From contig JABWDB010000005.1 of NCBI GenBank assembly GCA_019614645.1, positions 4,310,001 through 4,374,000 of the forward strand: 64,000 nucleotides of DNA. Direction: 5' to 3'. The number at the start of each line of letters is the position of its first letter. The first letter of the stretch is position 1. Under the pieces are notes generated by a model. The model was given only the letters and a program-made list of their open reading frames with translations. It was not told the origin of the DNA and did no database searches. The stretch comes from Stratiolaelaps scimitus (Eukaryota; Arthropoda; Arachnida; Mesostigmata; Laelapidae). Made by a program: the position numbers and the translations under genes. This document shows positions 23,001-34,834 of the stretch, piece by piece.

Positions 23001-25503
23001 AGAGGCGGAATACTCAGGACAGCCTGCCAAGCGGCTAAAAGTCGAGTTGAGCTCACCTGAGCCACCGACAGTGCCATCAGCAAGAATCAAATGCTCGAGG
23101 TGCTCGCAAGTGATGACGACCCAGGTGGAGCTGTTCCAGCATGAGCGATTCGTGTGCAAGCAAGCCACTGACGTGAATCGGAACATTCCCAGCGAGACGG
23201 AAGCTCTCATGGAGACGCGAGTTAAAGATGAGCCCGATGTCACGCTCGTAGAAGAGCTAAAACAGGAGCAGCCATTACTGGACGAGCTGTCGGACGAGGC
23301 TCTGGACTTCCTAAATGCAAAACACCATGTCGATCCCTTCCCGAAGACGTCGCAAATCGAAGAACTTGCGGACGAGCTAAAAGTTGGCAAGGCAACAGTC
23401 CAGAGGTGGTTCGATGACACGAACAGGGAACTTGACTCAGCTGCGGACGAGAAGCCTCTTAAAATTAGCGAAGATCGTCAATCACAAGCTTCACATTCGC
23501 ACCATTCGTCAGCACCGGTTTCACCGCGACACAGCACCAGCCCTCATCTCAATGTTGAGACGTCCGGTAAGTCCAGATCACAGAGAGGTCACTACGTTTT
23601 CATAATGACGTTTCGGGTTCAGTCTATGGCCAGCCTTGTTAACGAGAGTTGTCGAGAGTTACTCAGGCTTCATTTTACAGTCCGTCTCTAGTACTGTCTT
23701 AGCTTTTCGGCGGCACAGACCGGCGTTCGACGGTGACAACGTTCACTGCCGTAAACTACACTCCTGCAAGCGATAGATAATGGTGTAATAAACGTTTGAT
23801 TCTCCACCCACCTGCTCATTCCAGACCCTGACCAGCCCTTGGACCTTTCGATGAAGAGTGGCAAATCCATCTCGTCGGACGAGAGCCGATCGCCCTCGCC
23901 ATTCAAGTCGTTTGAAGCCAGCACGCTACCGAAGAATCTGCTGGCGCTGTCCGCGCTGAAGGCACTCGAGGGCGACTCGGCTGATTACGCAAAGCTACTG
24001 GGTCGCGACGCGATCGTCGGCCTACTGATGGGCCGTTCACCACAGCTTCCCACCGACCTTATCAGTGGGGCACGCTCGGCATCGGCGTCGAACGACACCG
24101 AGCTGTCGAGCCGGGAAGGCGAGAGCCCATACCATTCGGCGGTCGGCTCGAAACGGCCATTTGTTTGGACAGATGAGGAGGTGACGAAGCGCCGCCGACC
24201 AAAGGAAGATGATCTCGCTAGTGGAACGATTTACAATTGTGATCAATGTGACAAAGTGTTCAGCAAACAGAGCTCGTTAGCTCGTCACAAATACGAGCAT
24301 TCCGGTACGTAGTGCCGCGGTCGGCAGCTGTTGTTGCACGTGCTTGCCATTGTAGCATTGTACATGAGAGGGAGACAACTCCGAATGTGCTTTTAAACCC
24401 TAGAAATATTTGTCGACCCCAAAAATCGAAACCGCCTCACAGGTTCCTAAGCATGGCGCATTGCATAAATGAACGATTGTTACTCTCGAATGTCACTCGA
24501 GCTAAGTAATATGACTTAATCAGATCAGGTGTACGACAACCCCAGATGCACATTCACTTCATCACAACCCTCACATTCGCCACTCAATTGTAGTCCAGCT
24601 CATGCGTCCTCATCAGTGTATGCACATGGCATCGTTTCGTTTTTGATGTAGAACAATAGGTACTGTCATTCGACGCACTCCTTTAATCACCGCACGTTTG
24701 TTTGATTTTCTGCACCACTGTTTTCACCTTAACTATTATAGGCCAGCGTCCGCACCAATGCGAAGAGTGCCCGAAGGCCTTTAAGCACAAGCACCACCTG
24801 ACCGAGCACCGGCGGCTACATTCGGGCGAAAAGCCCTTTGAGTGTATCAAGTGCCTCAAACGTTTCTCGCACAGCGGATCCTTCTCACAGCACATGAACC
24901 ATAGGTATGTCAACCTAACCCCATATGTATGTATATAATATATATTCTATATATATATATATATACTTGTACATGATTTGGGTTTCCCTATTCGATTGGC
25001 GTCAAGCAGCGTCACAGCTCGACGGAGAGCAGAGCGGCGCCTCGACACCGCCCAGCTCTTCGGCGTCCATCCTGAATATTATGACGTACGTTCGCATATA
25101 ACTGTCCTTGCTATTGCCAGCTTAAGAACGTCAGCCGAACCGTACCCTATTGAATATCGGCATTGCAAGTCAATCAAGTAACTCTCGTTCCACACATCTG
25201 TAATGTCCTATATCGATATATGCATATGCATCTTATTCTCATTACATTTCGCCTCCTGCGCTGTTTTCTAGATTCTCCTACTGCAAACCTTATAGGGAGC
25301 AGGCACACGGAAGGGGCGGAGCGCTGTCCGGAGAGATTGCCGCTAGCCCCGGTGCGGCTACGTCACCGTCGCCAGCGACGCCGTCACCTCTGCCGGGAAG
25401 TCCCACGTTGCGGTTGCCCACTCCAACTGCATCCTGCTCGTGGACGGCCACATCTTCAGTGGCCTCGCCCCCAGGCTCGCCTGCCCCGTCACTCGTGCAT
25501 TGA
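19511..25503 (+). CDS. zfh1: zfh-1/ZEB zinc-finger homeodomain transcription factor (five confirmed exons)
   Basis: Exons with matching phases: 19511-20088, 22606-23566, 23825-24304, 24742-24904 and 25272-25503 (stop TGA at 25501-25503), about 800 codons. Order of domains: four N-terminal zinc fingers, one C2HC finger, a divergent homeodomain, a CtBP motif (PLDLS), then a three-finger C-terminal cluster ending in HMNHRFSYC. This order, and finger sequences such as [17 protein letters not shown] and [11 protein letters not shown], are diagnostic of the zfh-1/ZEB family. These are nuclear, mostly repressive DNA-binding factors that read E-box-like sites through both finger clusters. In Drosophila zfh-1 acts in mesoderm, haemocytes and somatic stem cells; the role here is inferred. 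The start codon is not in these exons (the first needs one base from upstream). The Ser/Pro-rich tail after the last finger is short. Confidence 0.95.
20763..20782. repeat. (GGTC)n tetranucleotide repeat
   Basis: Five tandem GGTC units inside the zfh-1 intron. Confidence 0.85.
22458..22491. repeat. AT-cored inverted repeat in zfh-1 intron
   Basis: CTGTGGGCATATA and TATATGCCCACAG are exact reverse complements around an 8-base AT-rich core. It lies about 30 bases after an (AT)n run and 114 bases before the next exon. Confidence 0.8.
22606..23566 (+). CDS. zfh1: zfh-1 exon: C2HC finger and homeodomain
   Basis: The acceptor is ATATTTACAG and the donor GTCCG|GTAAGT. A proline/glutamine-rich start leads to a C2HC finger at 23092-23157 (C-x2-C-x12-H-x4-C). 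A divergent homeodomain follows at roughly 23287-23439, with recognition helix [15 protein letters not shown] is kept but the usual QNRR is not, as is typical for this family. Three SUMO consensus motifs (psi-K-x-E) flank the finger: LKVE, VKDE and LKQE. The exon ends with a Ser/His-rich stretch. Confidence 0.93.
23825..24304 (+). CDS. zfh1: zfh-1 exon: CtBP motif, NLS and first C-terminal finger
   Basis: The acceptor is CTCATTCCAG and the donor TTCCG|GTACGT. PLDLS at 23836-23850 is the classical CtBP corepressor-binding motif that ZEB proteins and Drosophila zfh-1 carry. A Ser-rich stretch follows, then a basic KRRRPK (likely nuclear localisation signal), then a C2H2 finger at 24238-24300 (CDQC...HKYEH). 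Confidence 0.93.
24742..24904 (+). CDS. zfh1: zfh-1 exon: C-terminal fingers two and three
   Basis: The acceptor is AACTATTATAG and the donor CATAG|GTATGT. Two C2H2 fingers (24759-24821 and 24843-24902) are joined by SGEKP. The first reads [21 protein letters not shown]. The second ends in HMNH and continues across the intron into R-FSYC, the conserved end of ZEB fingers. Confidence 0.95.
25272..25503 (+). CDS. zfh1: zfh-1 last coding exon
   Basis: The acceptor is TGTTTTCTAG; the split codon AG|A gives Arg. The exon opens with [10 protein letters not shown], matching the YSYCK tail after the last ZEB finger, and continues as 76 residues rich in Ser, Pro, Ala and Thr, ending APSLVH at TGA 25501-25503. 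The long Glu-rich acidic tail of vertebrate ZEB1 is absent. Confidence 0.88.
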
Positions 25504-28500
25504 CGCCCCACTGTCCCGTCCTACGATGTCTAAAGCGATCTACGATTTGCGGCCAGCGAGAAAGCACCGCAAACGGAGCAAAAAAATAATATACAGACAG
25601 ACACAAAGCCAACCTGTGCACACACTGCGAACAGCAAGCAAACAAAGCAAGAAGAGACCAATATGCATAAGTAGAGATCGAGCGAGCGAGCGAGCGAGCG
25701 AGAAAGAAAGAGAGAGAGACAGAGAGATAGTCGCTTGGTTGAGGGTGAGGATTGCTCACGAAATGTTTCAGCTGCCGATGTAGGCAGCACTGCAAACTTC
25801 GCAAACTCCGCTGGCTGCGACGACATGTGCCGGCCTACGGCGATAGCGGTGCACCTGTCATCGCGTGTTCAGCCGTGTATATCTCGCTCGGGTATCTCTC
25901 CGTCTTGCTCTCTCTCTCTCTCTCTCTTACTTTCTCTTCTTCTCTTCCGGACTCGCTATTTGGCATCCGCGAACAAAACACATAGCAGGAGGGCCCACCC
26001 AACGTGGTAGGTGGCGAAGTGGACCGTCGGCGGTCATCACATTCCCGTTGAAGACAGAGGAGACTGAGAGAAAAGAAAGAAAAGACACAAGCCGCCGTTC
26101 GTTGATTCCAATTTCGCCGCCAGCGCCACAGCACGCATTCGTGTCCCGGGCGCGGCCATAACTTCTGCTCGATTCCTGGCCCATTCGAGATCCCACCTGT
26201 CCCCCACCCACCCGCCCATGCAGCGCCTGCCTAAACCCCAGACACCCACGCTACTTTCCACCACTACTAACACCTACCGGCTGCGGGAAGCAACAGAGAC
26301 AAAAGACGACCACTCGGTCACGGCGGCTGGCACGACAACGTCGACTTCAGCGATGAGTGCGACGATGACGAAGAGCAACACTACGAACTACTCGGAACTA
26401 CTACAGCGACTACTCAATGAAGTCGGCCAGCCGCGCGTCAAGTGACTTGTGACGAGGCCATCTTCATACTTTGCCCTGCCGCCTGATCTTTCGAGCTCGA
26501 TTGCGTTAGGCAGCCACCTCGAGTCGAAGGCACGCAGCACACTTAATACCATATGCAGCGACAAATACTTAAGTCGGACCAGGAAAAAACGAAGCTGCGC
26601 ATGTTCTTGCTCCAGCACCACACCGTCGTCGTTCTGTACGATCTTGCGATACACGACTTAAAACCAAACTTCCTAAGGAGATGTTCGAAGCCGAGAACCT
26701 ACGAGTCGGGAGGGCCAAATCGATGGCGGTCCGCGGCGCGTACGGACCAGGTGTGCGTTAACAAGGAGCTCTAGATGTTGTTCCTGTCCTAGTGTCCGCT
26801 GGATCGCATCCTCACCATGTGGACAAACCAGTCGATCGTTAGCTCCGGTTGATCTCCGCCGCGGAAGGACGCCCCAATCCGGCCATAGAAACTCAACGAT
26901 GAGTGTACCTCAAGGAGTGCGCTTTGAGGGCCTCGTGGCCGAGGTCCTCGTCAGTAAAGTGGCTGTTATTTGTGACATAGTCGTGACAGCTGGAAACGGT
27001 TGGCAAGGCCCCACACGGCTGCCACAAGCTGGCCACATTTCGTCCGTGCGCATTGAAGCGCTGCAATGAGCCCAACATAAGGGCGCCTCATGTGATAACT
27101 ATTACAACCAAAAACCCACACACACACACACCACACAACATAACCACTGCTAATTGAAATGAACGAAGTAGCAGAATGTTCATGTCCGCTGAAAAAGATG
27201 GAAATACAGACGTCGAATGATATGAGCTACGGAAATGATAGACAAAATACGATATGAGGGAGAGAGCGAGAGAGAGAAGCTGGTGAAAAAAGAATATATA
27301 TATATATATATAAATACACTTACATGTACACATACATACAGGCATAATGTATTGTAGTAAGGGGCAAGTTACCTACTACCCCAAACCACACTCATGTCCT
27401 TATACTGGTCGATGCTATTGTCGTCATACTATGCTATATTGCTATTGCCGATGTCGACAATGACGTCATGTATGTATCTGTGTGAGTCTGCATGGACACG
27501 TGCTTGGTGCCCTGGCGAGACGCTGGCTTGGAGCCCTTCCCACTCTGGACCAGTGTGGCCAGCGAGGACACAAGCAACCGAAGTGCATATGGGGGTCGGC
27601 GTGATAGATGACAAACACGGATCAAAAAAAAACATAACACGGGTGCACGGCCGACTCGAGTGTACGACGACGACGATGATGATGATGATAATGACAAAAA
27701 TGACCCTAGCGGTAATAATGCAAGATAGTGTTACGCGTTTGTGATCAAAGGGCGAGAGAAATCTCGATTCACACCTAGATTATATGGACTCGACATTGTG
27801 ATTATATGATACCGTTAGCAGTGGATTTGAGACGGACCAATAGAGGTGAAATTGACTATATGCCATAGATAGGGCACCCTTCGGGCTTATTCGCTTATAT
27901 TGATTTGTTTGCATTTTGTGCGTGCTGTATTCGACTGCCTGCCTGGATTCTAAACGTGCGGGAAGAAAAAAAGCCGTGGATTGTGAAACACACCATCATG
28001 AGGGCCATTATTACCACTATAATTATTAGGTCATTATCATTAATGCGATTATTATTATTATTATTACTATTACTGCTGCTATGAATAATAATAATAATAA
28101 TAATAACATGGAATTCAAACACCGAGAAGAAAACCATATATATATATATATTCAGATGACATATAAATATTGAAGAGTACATTCATGATCGAATCCAACC
28201 TGGCCATGCAGTTGGCATGGATACATTATATATATATATATATACATAGGCGTGCATTTTGTATATAACATAACAGGACACCGTCACAATGATAGATAGT
28301 ACTACTAATATAACAACGACATGAATGAGACAACGATTGCCTATACGAATCGAGTGCTATGGGCGCTGGTTTTGTTTACCAGGTCGCAGCAAGACCCTTA
28401 GACTCGACACCTGGAAGGTTACAGAAGCAATTGATTGGGCGAGGATATCATTTGCAACCTGTTCAAAGAGTAAAAGACAAGGCATAATCTCACTCATTTC

Positions 28501-29064
28501 CACTTTCATTTATTAACAACAACAGCAACAATAATAAATCTCTAGCACGAGTAATTGTGGCGTTTTGGAACATCGTTGAAGATGCCAATCGTTAATAATC
28601 CCTTACTCGTTAAAGAATCTCTCGCTCTAAAAGTAAAGGCTGGCCAATACAATCTCATAACAAAAAAAGTCCTCATATATCTTTGTATATGGGATATGCG
28701 GATTAGTTTTGATTCCACTAGAAGCGAGATGCCTCAGAACGTAACACGCCGGACATAACGCTCGACCTGTGGCTATTGACAGCCACTTAATGGCTAACAT
28801 AAACACAGAAATATATTTTTTTTCTTGGGGGGTGGGGGGGGGGGGCGAATTTGTGACGAGTACCGAACGATCGCGCGATTGGTAGTCGATTGATTCATAT
28901 GGTTCTATTGTATTTATCACTCCCGCCTTAGTGAATAGCCGATGAAGTCCCTGAAGTCTTGAAACAACTGTATCATCGTCTGCATAACTAGACCGACGTT
29001 ATTACTATATTACTATGACAATAATTATAATGATTATAAGGTAACTTTTAATCAGGATGATGTC

Positions 29065-29095
<31 letters not shown>

Positions 29096-29752
29096 CGTTG
29101 AGAGGAGCTGTGTATCTATATCGTTGGAAATCTCACGGGACTAGATTGCAATTTATATTCCCACATTGAGCAGAACTTCCGTCATATATATATATATATC
29201 AAATAGAACTGACATCGAACAAAGGTGCTACTTAATGAGGGTGGCCCAATCTGGCCACGGCGATCCAATGGAGTAGACAGTTACTTGGCGACGATCGCAC
29301 GCCATCCCTCTATAAATATAATCACATGAAGAATGGCGTTCTCATCAAATCATCCGCTGATGTTGGGTGCTGATTAATTATTCGATCCGTTTATTATTAT
29401 TACTACAATGATGGATGTCAGTCATTCATTGACTGACTAATGACTTACACCCTGCGTTAACATCTTCGACACCGACTGACAGACGTTGCTTAACAATTCC
29501 TGTTTTGCCGATAACTAGTCCAGCTATCCCCAAAAGCGAGTTCTGCGCGCCGACTTGCTTCCGCCTCCTTCGCTAGCTCGTATCGTTTGGCATGAAGGAT
29601 TACTATTGCAGTGAATGTTATTGGCCAAGGTTAGAGATTATTATCGAACCCAAGTTGTTTGGCGGTCTGAAGTACCGTCCATATGCTGGTTCTGCTAAAC
29701 GACCCACAAAATTTCGATTGGGATCTCCAGCCACTGTAGTATGCGTCAGGCG

Positions 29753-29756
<4 letters not shown>

Positions 29757-29783
<27 letters not shown>
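29757..29783. repeat. (AT)n microsatellite
   Basis: About 26 bases of uninterrupted AT, one of the longest of more than twenty AT runs in the window. A GT run follows at about 29816-29830. Confidence 0.9.
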
Positions 29784-29787
<4 letters not shown>

Positions 29788-32581
29788 CGTGTATCACAGT
29801 GTGCGTCTGTTGATAGATGTGTGTGTGTGTATGCGTGTGTAGACTTGTACTTAGGTCTCTGGGTGTGCGCTAACCGGAGCGAAATCCTTACCATACCGCA
29901 ATGTCACATTTCCAAATTATTGAACCGCTGCGCCCCCCAAGCACCCGGATATGAGCTATGATCATGGAAAGACGATGAAACGTACCAACGATGCAATAGG
30001 CAGACATCATCAAAGCAGCGTTATTGTCAACAGTTTCAATAAATCACACACCAGACCGCAGCAGAATCTTAGCCAACGATAGCGGCCCCATTGGGTGCCG
30101 CAAAAGTTGGACCCTCTCACGTCGCGTCCGCCGTTGTTGCGCGTTGATCTTGTGTCCGCAAACGGCCCACTTCTTCTCTTACCGCTCGCAGACGAGCAGA
30201 CTCTACAAGTTCCATTCGCGTTGCATTCGCGCCTCTAAAAATCCTTCCCCTTGCTCGGCTCTAGCGGTGCCGACATCCTGATGTGGGGTTAATCAGCGAT
30301 CAGAAGTGCTGCAAACAGCCAGTACAATAATAATACCACGATACGAGTCTCTCGCTCTGCTCATTTCTCTCTCTCTCTCTCTTTCTACCTCTACCCCCCC
30401 CCCCCCTATTGCCTGAATCGTACTTTCTCTAAACAGAATGAACTTGTGCAGTCTATTCCTCTCGAGTCGAATAATGTGTTCTATATATACATACAGATAT
30501 ATAGAGAGATAGTAACTATATGCACTAACATTATCCCAGCTCCCCAACTACACACCCCGTTTGGCCGAATGCCCGGTGCCGGCTGCGTTTCAATGACAAC
30601 GAATCTCAACTTAGATGTATTATACTCTGGATCCTACCCTCGACAGGTCGGTAGACCAGCGCCAGCTGTACATATTATATATATATATATACATAATAAT
30701 AAATATATTGAACTGATTAATCTTCTCCTCATCCACCTACAAATATTGTACGTTGACACAGAACACACACAATTTGGCATTAGGCTAGTATGAATACCGA
30801 TGCAACCCATCTAACGAAGTGCAGGAAGCCGTGAGTGCAGGAATTGCAATTATTCCATTTAGGACACTGTGAGACCGACCACACAATCGACACAACCACT
30901 AGCTAATAACCACGAATCATTTTAGTTAAACAGGCCCTGCTCAGCGCAGTTTGGGCTTCTAGATTAATGTGTATGTACTACAAAACCTACAAAAGCTCAC
31001 ATGATACTGTCCCTCTAATTAGCGTAGAGAAGCAAATAGACGATTTCAAAAAGTCAAACACACATCGCGCTATATCCGCCAGGCAACAAACCGATATAGA
31101 AAAACACTAACTATATATATAATACAAGCATACAATTAAATATATTACAACAATACACATCGAATGATCATAGCTTGGACTATAACCCTAGTTAATATTA
31201 TCAGTAAATAACTGGCAACGAAACAAGGATAGTGTCATTTAATAGACAAGCTACAACAACGCATTTTCAATGTAATTTGTTATTGATAATATTACTTATT
31301 AATAATAATAATAGTAATAGCTTGATAGTCAGTAGTTTGGGAGGTAGTTATTAAACTGATAATGAGTACTAGCGGATAAAAATATTGGTAAAAATGATTT
31401 GTCTGTAATGCGAGTATGAGACAACGGTTAGAGAATAGTGATCAGAGTTCGAAGAATATAAATACATTATAATATTGTAACAACTTGTCGAAGCCAATAT
31501 GAGAAAAAAAAAATATTATACATAGATGTAATACTGTATCTTTGATTGTATCTGTTTAACTGGTCCCGTTTACTTGTATAAAGCCCGACGATCAAAATGA
31601 ATGAAAATGAAAAACTGATGGAAATCACCTGCTCCACATAATATATATATATATATATGAAGTGAAAGATAGATATAGTGGAATGTCTTCGGCGACAATT
31701 CGTCCCACTACATGACGTGTACAGAGCCAACTACCCATTGAATATTGATGAAAATCACTGATGAAATAATGACAACACACCGACATTAAGACGAGTTACG
31801 AGCGAGACGAGGATAAAACAAACAATTATAACAATAATAATGACAATAATAATAACAATGATGAGAAACGTCGTGAGTCAACAATGAGTCTTGATGAGAG
31901 CGCGCGCACGCGCGCGCGAGAGAGATAGAGACAGGGAGCGAGAGAAAGACAAAGGGATGACAATGAAAATACAGCAACACACAGATAATCGCGAGGGTAG
32001 TTCATGGTGTCTGTTGTGAAGAAATCAAATTGTCAGAATTCAATGCCAAATTGAAATTTCCACCGGACTGAAATGGCACCTGGTCTAACGACCAGATGCC
32101 GCCCCCCCCCGCGCAACCGTCTCTAGCGTGGAAAAATCGCCTTCATCTTCTTGGTGGATATTCGAATCTCTTTGTAGACCTTCATTATTTGTTTATTCAT
32201 CAGAGTGAAATAGTGTCGACGTTAGGTTAACTCCGACTGTAGGCGAGCCGGGCCACAGTGGGCTGGACCCGACAGAGCCTGCCACTGCTTTAGCCTCATA
32301 CACAAATATACACACACACACATACATACACACGTACCCAGACGTCGACAAAAGAACACATTGAGAGGTGGAAGAAATAGAAGACAACGAATGAACCAAT
32401 AAACGATTGAGGAGAGACAATGATAGCGATATAACAACGAATCACATAAAGAAAGCAACTGAATTCAGACCTGGTGCCATTGGGACGAGCGCTGTATCGC
32501 TCCTGTCCAACTGTACATAATAACGATGCTGAAGAAAAACATACTGATGACGATAATGGTGTTATGTATATGAATTATATT

Positions 32582-32591
32582 AATAAATAAA
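32582..32591 (+). terminator. Overlapping AATAAA polyadenylation signals
   Basis: Two overlapping AATAAA hexamers in an AT-rich context. They are a candidate distal 3' end for zfh-1, 7 kb after its stop codon. No RNA evidence is available. Confidence 0.3.
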
Positions 32592-32600
32592 AATATTGCA

Positions 32601-33964
32601 ATGTTTCATTTTAAATCAAATCGACGACGGACTGCTCATTGGGGGGATTCGGAGCTGAGACCAAAGGCTTGCAAGTCTTCGGGCGCTCTACCTGCAGGCT
32701 TTTTTTAAGAGGTGCGTGCAAAATGCGTTTACGTACAACTGGGACATCGATGAGCTATTTTTCGAAATAGTCCGAGACTGTATAACTTAACATACATATT
32801 ATAAAACATATCCTTAGTGATAATGATAAGTATAATATTACTTACGCATTATTCAGATTGAATAATTGGAGGAGGTGCGCAAAGGTAGGCTTACTGTAGG
32901 ATTGATCGCGTTTGAGGATAAATAGTGAAGTGTTATTAGAGAAGGGCTGGGGGACGAGGGGGGAGGCTTCACGAGCGCAAGAAACTTCTTGTGTGTCTAT
33001 TCAAACAGGCTATTCTAATCAAGTGGCCTAGCGGGTGCTTCCTCGCATTGCAAAAATAATAATATGCCTGTATACATTGCAGATAGTTTGTTCCATCAGT
33101 GCACTGTGCATAGGTTCAACCTTCCCTTATTTTTTATTGGGGGGGGGCATGCTAATGCTTGTCAACACCATGGCCGCCCCCTCTTATGGAACTCTTGACG
33201 ATGTTCAACAGCACCACAGCCCTTCCCGGTATCGCTTAGCGTATTTCTTCAGTTAGGGCGGGCGGTGAGATATGTGCAAGCCCAGCCATGAGCACCACCT
33301 CCTTGACGTACCAGCATGACATGGATAGCTGACTCTTAGCTGCTTCCCTTATCTCTCATCCAAGACTTCCTTTCTAGAACCTCTGTCCGCTTCACGTCTG
33401 TAAACCACTACTGCGGTTAATAGGGTGTCCGTAGAAAGCCCTGTGTATGTAAACGTGCAGGATAGATGGCGCATACAGGGAGTGTATGGTGACTTCCTTT
33501 CTGCACAGTGGTAGCTATGCGGCAGACCACATTTGTTGCCACTACTAGTTTTCAAATCTTATCGCAGACATACTGTCCGTAAACGTATATATAGTTCCAC
33601 TCAGATTTGAGCCTCCGACTCCACAAGACTCCCTTTGATACTGCCTCCTTTACTCATAACGCGATGCCTGCAGCCAACCCTTCCCTATTAACGGTCTCCT
33701 CAACCGTCAACGAGAGCGAAAAAGCATGATGGTATTATGGTAGCGTCATCATGTCTCGATAGTATTTAGCTTTCCAGATCTCGTTTGAAACCGTTTGATC
33801 TTGTTTGTACGTCCCCACGTGTATTTTTCTCATAGCGAATTGAAACACTTTACATTGATTTCATGTTTAATATTGGCCTAAATGAATGGCCAAGGGAAAA
33901 CCACTAGCGGCACTCGATGGTAAGTAATGATATGCAATGTCTATATCACATCTAAAAATCTGTT
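32601..33964. other. Intergenic, nothing recognised
   Basis: Mixed-composition DNA with short G-runs (about 33140-33146) and no open frame longer than about 75 codons that resembles a protein. Confidence 0.5.
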
Positions 33965-34121
33965 TTTCTGGACTAACTCACAGCCTACATTTACGATGGA
34001 CCCCTCGTTAAGTGTTGATGTGCAACGGCGGGGATCGAACCCGTGAGTCCACCTACGTGTCTCCTCCGGTTGCAAGGCAGGCGCACACGAATGCACTCAC
34101 CACGCCTCACGGGGGCTCAAC
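33965..34121 (-). mobile_element. tRNA-derived SINE, copy 2 (minus strand)
   Basis: Read on the minus strand, it runs from GTTGAGCCC near 34121 through GAGGCGTGGTGAGTGCATTCG and GCCTGCCTTGCAACCGGAGG to GGAGGAGACAC (34057-34067). The pol III B-box GGTTCGATCCC follows (34031-34041), then CCGCCGTTGCAC. The tail contains GGCTGTGAGTTAGTCCAGAAAAA. The block order matches copy 1 at 7218-7412. The anticodon-arm region (CCTTGCAACCGG) is tRNA-like but does not fold as a functional tRNA. Confidence 0.7.
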
Positions 34122-34834
34122 ATCTATACTACATAGACCTACTGTTTCGCAAACCGAGGACATGGGGGGTGAGGTTTCGCCTTCAGGCAAATAGAAAAAG
34201 GAAACAGAGAAACCTCGTTGGGTGGAAAGTGCTAAATATACATCAATTCGTTCGCCACAAGGTAGAGAATTAAATTATTCACCTGGTCTGAGATGGATAC
34301 TATAAAAGCCTATGTAGGGTCCAATATGTTTTTTTACGGACTGTAAAAAAACAGAGATGATGGGACATATTTGATGCAAGGGTCGCCACTCAGACGCTGG
34401 CCAGCCACTGCTACATATTTGTCTGGGATATGTTTATATATTTGCAATATATTTGTCGTTTTCTGATAGATACTAGTTGAAGTGAACAGATTTTGCTGAG
34501 GGCGAAATCTGTACAAAATTGCTAGAATAGGATTGTGGATAGAAGCAACGACGAACTTAAAGGGGCATAAAACAGAGCAAGCCTACTGCTGTATGGGCCA
34601 TAACATTGGATCCACTGGAATTCTTAGGTTGAAAATTAAAGAAGAAAAAGGAAGCCGCTCTTCGTCCGACGTCTAAATCGTAAGACTCTTCAAGCCAGCG
34701 GTAAACACGAACGCGATTCGGGAACTTTTTTTTGCAGAGCAGTGCGCACAAGAAGTTCAACCGAGCCGTGTCAATCAGTAGGTCGCTCGCTACGGATATA
34801 GAATACATATCTAGTGCTGCATCCGTCGCACGTC
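34122..34834. other. Spacer before the cofilin gene
   Basis: No gene recognised. It presumably holds the 5' UTR and promoter of the cofilin gene; there is no clear TATA box. Confidence 0.4.

Larger units (their letters stand above)
25504..32600 (+). other. Probable long 3' UTR and flank of zfh-1
   Basis: No coding sequence was recognised in 7 kb. There is a GAGC run (25681-25702), CT run (25909-25927), AAT run (28083-28106), many AT runs (27294-27312, 28137-28151, 28227-28243, 29066-29083, 29186-29199, 29757-29783, 30675-30692, 31641-31658), a G-run (28827-28845) and a C-run (30393-30406). It becomes AT-rich from about 27.7 kb. Possible AATAAA signals lie near 28532, 30046, 30703 and doubled at 32582-32591. 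ZEB-family mRNAs often have long 3' UTRs, but where this one ends is unknown. Confidence 0.4.

Noticed and set aside
25504..32600. miR-8/miR-200 seed sites (CAGTATT) in the presumed zfh-1 3' UTR
   Set aside because: ZEB mRNAs are classic targets, but reading the + strand by eye I found no CAGTATT; only the reverse complement AATACTG occurs (near 31530). A motif search should confirm.
34013..34110. Functional tRNA gene on the minus strand
   Set aside because: The B-box and tRNA-like head are present, but the anticodon arm and acceptor stem do not pair. A second dispersed copy with a shared tail shows it is a SINE.
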